Below are positions 58,120 through 64,000 of a stretch of DNA of 64,000 bases, one piece after another (position 1 is the stretch's first letter; every line of letters begins with the position of its first letter). The notes below the pieces were generated by a model. That model was not told where the DNA came from. It searched no databases and saw only the letters and a program-made list of their open reading frames with translations. This stretch comes from Lycorma delicatula. Taxonomy: Eukaryota; Arthropoda; Insecta; Hemiptera; Fulgoridae. Both the position numbers and the translations under genes were made by a program. The DNA is taken from positions 123,021,324 through 123,085,323 of the forward strand of contig NC_134460.1 of assembly GCF_047948215.1 (NCBI RefSeq), given 5' to 3'.

Positions 58120-58555
58120 AAAGTATTGGATATATGCATCCAGTACCTAAATTCTACCCGATTTCACGTAATCTGTAAACTGAAGTAGCTGTCATTTCCT
58201 TATTCCAGAAATTGTGGTTAAAGTATAGGAGTAACTCTCTTATCAACTGGATGTGTGCCGCATGACGAAAGATGCTCATATTGAACACGTTTCGGGAAAA
58301 ACCATAAGAGTTTAATTTAAGCTCTTTAATTCTATTTGTAATTCATTATTATAACACAAATTTAAGAAATATTTAATATTCTTAAATTCTTTCCCGATAT
58401 TATTTTTTGTATACTCTGAATTATGTTTACTACTTAATTCTGAAAACATGTGAACTAAACGCTCGAAAAAGATTTTAATGAAATAATTTTCTTCATTCTT
58501 TTATAATTTATATATATATTAAAAAAAAAATCTATTATTTAATTTTGGTTTTATT
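58120..58555. other. AT-rich stretch, no gene
   Basis: Nothing recognised; a TA run is near 58,510. Confidence 0.4.
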
Positions 58556-58560
58556 TCTTA

Positions 58561-59255
58561 TTTCCTTGTACAACATAAAGGAAGTATTGTGATCGCGAAA
58601 GATTTCGGTGTTCAGATTTCAACAGAAATATCCATTTCGATCATTCCAGAATACATTTTGAGTAGTTTCGGCATGAAGTCCGTACGTATGTACGTATTTA
58701 TCTTGCATAACTAGAAAACAATTAGCCGCAAAATGTTGAAATTTTGGATTTAGGATTTTGTAATATCTAGTTGTGCACTTCCCCTTTTTATTGCAATCGA
58801 CTGGGCCAAAAGTGTACAAAAAAGCTCAAAATCAAAAAAATTTGGATTTTGGACTTTTTGTTAACTACAATAATAAGCCCTAATTGAGAGCTTTTCAACG
58901 ATATATCATAAGTGGTAGTTATTTTCATTGGTTATAGCAAAATAAATTTTTATTGAAATATTTGGATATTATAAGGGAAAGGCACATAGGTTCGAATCAG
59001 ACTTCATCTCCTTCTTTTTAACTTTTTTTTATTAATTTCAGTATATTGATTTATTAATAGATATTAACCTCTGATTGTAAAAAAAAAACATTATCATAAA
59101 TAATAAATCAATAATAACAATTAAAAAAAATATGAAAAAATAACAAAAGTTATTAATGAAATAAAATGTTATGTACTTTTCATTAAAAAAAAAAAGAATT
59201 GTATATGTAATTTTGTAGGCGTACAAGGAAGTTATGTAATGTCCGTATTTGATTT
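58561..59255 (-). repeat. Repeat X, copy 5 (near full length)
   Basis: Reverse orientation. The left edge tttccttgtacaacataaag, then gaagtattgtgatcgcgaaa, is the complement of the right end. The B-box-like aggttcgaatcagacttcat is at about 58,988-59,008. The other end is diverged (gtaatgtccgtatttgattt instead of gtggtgtccacatcagattt). Confidence 0.85.
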
Positions 59256-59259
59256 TTTA

Positions 59260-59730
59260 TGACAATAAAATGAAAAAATTTCATGATATGTATAATATCT
59301 CATTAAATAGATTATGTACTTTTTTAATTATAAAAAAAAAAAATAAAAAAAAGTCTCTAAAACTTATTGCAAGTGCAAGGTACTTTAATGAAGAAGTTAT
59401 CTTCTGTACTTCATTTATCAATGGTATTCTTTTCTTAATTATCTCTTGAATCACAGACACTACCCACAGCTAGTTAGAATTGAGGCCTTGATATTTGTTC
59501 TAAATTATTTATTTTTGAGTAATACCAAAAAAGTTGAAATAAAGTTTGGTAGTGATTCTTGTCAAATCATAAGACAACAACCTATGCCAAATAAACCAGG
59601 GTTTTTTCATAGTCCATCTATAATACGAGGTTTTCATTCAAATAAAATATTTTAGATAAGCACCCATTCGAAAAATAGAATTGAGTACCGATTAATCTGT
59701 TACAGCTTAGTAGGTAAACTTTATATAGGA
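59260..59730. other. No gene recognised
   Basis: Frames 59249-59449 and 59446-59655 have no domain. AT-rich. Confidence 0.35.
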
Positions 59731-59734
59731 ACTG

Positions 59735-60418
59735 TTTCGGGACGTATCCGCCGAACTTCAGGAACTGATTCAGGACACCAAATTTGAGCAAAATAGTTCA
59801 TATCGATATAAGTCCTATTATGCTTTGTTTTCCTTCTGGACGCCATTTTGTGATTTTCAACAAAAAATATTTCTCAGGAACTGGTAAACCTACTTTAATT
59901 AAATTTGGCAAATCTAAGACTAGTGTCTTGTTCTACAAAATAAAGAATTTTGAAAACAGCACCTTCAAAAATTTCAAAATGGCGGCCATCTTCATTTTTT
60001 AATCTTCAATATATTTGTAATTATTTGTTTGATCAAATTTTTACTTTCTAAGAATTTATTAAGCATTTTATTTTTAACAAAATGAAATCTCATTTGTAAA
60101 AATCCGTTGAAAAATAATCGATTTACTGCAGACAATTAACCCTGCAGTACGCTTTCGTATCGTAATACTAGGTGATAATTTTTATTATTATTAATTTACT
60201 ATTATTATTTATTGTTAATAATTTTTATTACGTTTAGTGGAAGAAATAAAAACAGGCAAAAAATTTATCCGTTGCTGAGAAATAGGTTTTTGTTGAATAT
60301 CACAAAATGGCGTCTAGAAGGAAAAAAAGCAAAATAGGACTTATGTCAATATGAACTTTTTTGCTAATTTTGGTGTCCTGAAACAGTTCCTAAAGTTCGG
60401 CTAATAAATCCCGGAAAA
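59735..60418. mobile_element. Non-autonomous element with about 150-base terminal inverted repeats
   Basis: The left arm 59735-59884 and right arm 60270-60418 are reverse complements with roughly 80 percent identity. Landmarks: gccgaact / agttcggc near the ends; aggacacc / ggtgtcct; ataagtcctat / ataggacttat; cgccattttgtga / tcacaaaatggcg. The 385-base centre has no coding. It is a foldback/MITE-type element. Terminal bases and TSD could not be fixed by eye. A one-arm relative lies at about 20,878-21,010. Confidence 0.8.
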
Positions 60419-60419
60419 A

Positions 60420-61002
60420 TCTGTATATAATGTAATATAAAAAAAATTTAAATTTAATATGTTTATTGAAGTTCCGCGGTTTTATTCCTAGGATGAAATA
60501 AGCATTATTTTTGCCAGAAACAACCTTATTTTATAGTCTACGTACAAGTGAAAAATTATATATGGGTTAAAGATTAAGTTAAAAAAAGTAACAAGGTGTG
60601 TGTATAGATTTTTTTTTTCTGGTTAAATCCTTAATTTAATGGTTATAAGAATTTTATTTTTGGCTTCATACACATAAAAGATGTAAAGTCATACCTCAAA
60701 AAACTGTTAATCTTTCATCTTTTCATTTAATATTTCAGTGAACTTAATTATCCAGGCATATATAGTAAATTATTCAGATTCGGTTTGTTGAGCTAACCAA
60801 CCATAATGAACGATTTAATTAGAATAAAAAATTCAGAGTTAATTAAATTAATTCTACGTCATCATAATTATTTTAATTATTTAATGGTATACTGCGTCCT
60901 CTAGAAAAATATCTTTAAAAAATTACATATTTCATTTTTTTTGGAAATTACTCGTTTAAAGCGAGTAAGTGCAAATAAATTTTGAAAATTTGCAAAATTA
61001 AA
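60420..61002. other. AT-rich stretch, no gene
   Basis: Nothing recognised. Confidence 0.4.
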
Positions 61003-61607
61003 AATCTGATGTGGACACCATAAAACCGCCTATTAAATTATATATATATTTTTTTTTTAAATGAAAAGTATATAAGGTTTTATTTTAATAACTTTTGATA
61101 TTTGTTTTTATTGTTATTATTGAATTATTTTTTATTGTAAAACTCTTTTGACAATCAGAGGTTAGTAGTTATTAATAAATCAATATATTTAAATTAAAGA
61201 AAGAAAAAGTTAAAAAATAAAGAAGATGGAGCCAGATTTGAACCGATGTGCCTTCCTCTTGTAAGATCCAAATATTTCATTAATTAAAATTTTATTTGGC
61301 TGTAACTGTGGAACCAATGAAAATAAATACCTCTTATGGAATATCGTTGAAAAGCTTCAATGAGCGCTTATTACTGCAGTTAACAAAACGTCCAAAATTA
61401 AAAAAAATTGAATTTTGAGTTTTTTGGGGAACATTTGGTCCAGTCGATTGCAATGAAAAGAGTAGGTGCACAACTAGATGTTATAGCAGTCCTAAATCCA
61501 TAATTTCAACATTATGCGGCTAATCGTTTTTGAGTTATGCGAGTTACATACGTACGTACATACGTAAAAAGGTCACGCCGAAACCAGTCAAAATGGATAT
61601 TTCCGTT
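61003..61607 (+). repeat. Repeat X, copy 6 (right end cut off at R1 junction)
   Basis: Starts aatctgatgtggacaccata and includes the B-box complement (gatttgaaccgatgtgcctt at about 61,232). It follows the family to gatatttccgtt at 61,607, where R1-type sequence begins. The expected last 70 or so bases are missing. A tail-like piece is found 0.8 kb further at 62,425. Confidence 0.85.
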
Positions 61608-61614
61608 TTTTTTC

Positions 61615-62090
61615 ACTCTAGTGAAAAAGTCCTAGTGAAAAAGGTCCTAGTGCACATGTTGAGAAACGAATTAAACTGGAAGAAGGTTACGGAATCTATT
61701 GTAGCAGTATTAACAGAGAAGGATATAGATGAAAGGCAACTTGGTTACGAGGTAGAATAGGGTAGGGTGGACAGCCTCAGTGGTGTGAGGCGGCATGCTG
61801 AGGTGTGTCGTTCTCAATGATCCACTGAGGACTCCAAGGGTTTAGATAGGTTCTGATGAAGAAGTGTACGAAAAGACCCGGTGCCACGTTACGGCTAATC
61901 GAGGTATGTCGTGGTTACCATATGGGCAAACATAAAATCACTCAAAAGAGCTGACACCGGCGAGCCGACCTGCCATGCCGGACGTACAGCCGGTAGGCGG
62001 GGAGGTTTGTTAGAGTTTACCAGACACTCCCCTGGGTGGCGCAATACCAACCAGTCGGACCGGCCCAGGGGAGTAGAGTGAAAAAAAAAA
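61615..62090 (+). mobile_element. R1-like LINE 3' end: ORF2 C-terminus, 3' UTR and poly(A)
   Basis: An open frame ends with VHMLRNELNWKKVTESIVAV and LTEKDIDERQLGYEVE, stop at 61758-61760. The pattern V..ML.....W..V......L..K..D is the usual end of R1-type ORF2. A 320-base GC-rich 3' UTR follows (head ggtggacagcctcagtggtg, later cggcccaggggagtagagtg) and ends in A10 at about 62,081-62,090. The rest of the element is missing, so it is a 5'-truncated insertion. At the 5' junction agtgaaaaagtcct is tandemly repeated. Confidence 0.75.
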
Positions 62091-62094
62091 GTAA

Positions 62095-64000
62095 TACTAC
62101 AGGCAAAATATAACATTTATTACAACTCTTATAAACCTTTCCTTTTAAAATTTAAAATGAACACTTCTGACGCTCAAGGTGAAGTTTATTTCCAAAAATA
62201 CTATATTTATTACAGATTCGTCTTAGTTGAACTATTTCAGGTACAATAATCACAGCATATAATATTAGTAAATAAATCTATATTACAAACTACTTTCACT
62301 TTTACATTTTTTTCTAAATAATAAACATATAAAATATTTCGTCTTATAAAACTGTACATGTTAATAACATTTATTGCGCCTAGATGATAAAAGAAGTTGC
62401 AATCGGTATTGGCATCATTTACACAATACTTCCTTTACTTCGTACAAAGAAGTAACAAATTGAAATTTCTATACTTTCTCTTATAAACGAGTATAACTGA
62501 ATATTATGTAACCGATTTTCATATACATAGTACACTGTATAGCTATTCAGTATAACTATATACCTGGGAAAGTAAAAGTATAGGCATTAATTTAAAAAAT
62601 AAAAAAATAAATAAATAAATAAAATTAAAGGAAATAGGCGTAATTATAGCATGATCACAACGGTCATCAGCTATGGTCTATTTTCTGAATTTCAGTCACA
62701 ATTCATTGGTTTTTATCTTAAAAGTATACTACAGAGAAAAAAAATACTGAAATAAAAATACCACGAAAAGCACGCAAAATATTATAAAATATATTGTCGC
62801 GTGTTATCAGTTCGACGACGAATACTCAGAGATTAAGATTCTTACAAGTTAAGAATTTATTATTTATTTCATTTACTGTTTATTATCTTTCTATTCATAT
62901 AATTATTAAATTATTGCTCGTTTAAAAGGCCTCAATTGTTTTTCCCTTCAGTCCATATTTCAATATGGTAAATCGCATTACTTCTCACAAATATTCTAAA
63001 GAATATCTTCCTAATTTTTAGGTCTGCATTTGATGTTAAGAATTTTAAAAGAATACCTGTTAACATTAAAGAATTCTACTTAGAATTAAATAAAAAATTA
63101 CATTATCTATTGGCTATCACGAAAATAAAGACCAATTTTTTGTTACGTTTTTATTTTTATATAAAATTTTATTTTTATTTACATACAATAATTTAATTAA
63201 AAACAACTAAAAAAAAAAAATGTAAGTACATAAAATAAACTAGTTATTTGGTGAAATAAACAGAAATGTAATTTTGAGTTCTTTTAATTCGCTCTCTAAG
63301 ATATTATCTTCTCTGCTAAATGTATACTACTAATGCAACTATAACACGCAAGTCTGTCATCAGCATGTACAAGACTTCCGATATTGAACGACTCAAATAA
63401 ACGAACAAACGAACTGTTGTCAAATTCCACCAGCCCTTCACCCATTAGCCTACAATAACTGTAACACAAAAACACAACCTTCGCATCTCATTTGACACAA
63501 CTCTAACCTATAAACTGAAATATTAAGCTATTTGCCTAATAGCTTTTGTTAATGTAAATTCTAAATTTAGAATATTTTATTATACCGTACTGTAGTAAAA
63601 TACTACAGTTCACCAACCTCGATTAAAAAAAAGAAGAAAATTAATTATCGATTTTTATTTCTGATGTAGAGAATTATTCAAATCCATCGATGGAACAATC
63701 GTAACGAATGGTGTTTAGTTTACTTTAAATTACCATTTTACAGATTTATTTTAAGTGTGTAATGTATGTATCATTTTGTGTATGTGTGTGTGTAAAATAA
63801 TTACAAAACTAATTTTATACAATATAAGATTGAGCAAAACAATGTCCTTATATTAGAATAAAGTTTAAAATTATTTTATATTAGAAACTTGATAATCAGT
63901 TCAACACACCTATCAACGATAGGTAATAAGATCTTGGATAACGTAATTTAAAATCTATTAATTTCGAAGAAATTAGTTATAACTTTGTAAAGTACCGTTC
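62095..64000. other. No gene; stray repeat X tail at 62,425-62,455
   Basis: The segment aatacttcctttacttcgta, then caaagaagtaa, equals the right-end hairpin of repeat X in the same orientation as copy 6. Otherwise AT-rich with no recognised coding. An A/T-only stretch lies at about 62,594-62,628 and a short TG run at about 63,780-63,793. Confidence 0.4.

Noticed and set aside
1..64000. CRISPR arrays, bacterial operons, viral insertions
   Set aside because: No regularly spaced short repeats with spacers, no ribosome-binding-site-linked gene strings and no recognisable viral proteins were seen.

Overview
This window looks like a transposon-dense, AT-rich intergenic or intronic stretch of an arthropod nuclear genome. 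An insect is most likely, and a hemipteran is plausible from the style of its R1-, RTE-, Jockey- and Penelope-like elements, but the sequence alone does not prove it. I found no convincing host protein-coding gene, no rRNA, no stand-alone tRNA gene, no CRISPR array and no prokaryotic operon. Nearly everything that can be named is a transposable element or its remains. All functional calls are from reading the sequence; no search was run.

Layout. 1-1,070: an R1-like LINE on the minus strand with a long intact gag (three zinc knuckles) and the first part of the ORF2 endonuclease, cut by the window edge. 2.0-4.6 kb: a dispersed repeat carrying a 330-base polypurine tract, then dead LINE reverse-transcriptase fragments. 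6.7-7.1 kb: a SINE fragment next to a compound CA/TA/TG/CG microsatellite. 10.9-12.8 kb: an R1-like gag joined directly to a 3' UTR (minus), beside a young 5'-truncated RTE-type LINE with an uninterrupted 319-codon frame (plus). 15.7 kb: a tRNA-derived SINE with target-site duplication (TSD). 18.3, 27.6, 46.1, 52.5, 58.6 and 61.0 kb: six copies, on both strands, of one 0.4-0.7 kb non-autonomous repeat (called repeat X here). 30.2-30.7 kb: a hAT-type MITE with an 8-base TSD. 31.5-33.6 kb: a GC-rich island with an unidentified reading frame and a tandem repeat, a Merlin/ISXO2-like transposase tail, and an R1-like ORF2 tail with its 3' UTR. 36.9-37.6 kb: a dead DDE transposase split by a SINE. 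38.2-41.5 kb: a decayed Penelope-like element with long direct and inverted repeats, a GIY-YIG domain, an inserted SINE, and a fragment of R1-type gag lying between its inverted-repeat segments. 42.3-46.1 kb: a 149-base direct repeat pair and RTE-like fragments. 49.2-52.3 kb: R1 and Jockey ORF2 fragments. 57.3-58.1 kb: another DDE transposase. 59.7-60.4 kb: an element with about 150-base inverted arms. 61.6-62.1 kb: an R1 3' end with poly(A).

The pieces illustrate the usual dependencies of mobile DNA. R1, RTE and Jockey LINEs copy by target-primed reverse transcription. The SINEs carry pol III promoter-like heads and a shared tail, presumably recognised by a partner LINE that is not identifiable here. 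MITE-like elements depend on transposases such as hAT. Most protein-coding remains are broken. Only the left gag and the 12-kb RTE fragment keep long clean frames, so these are probably the most recent arrivals.
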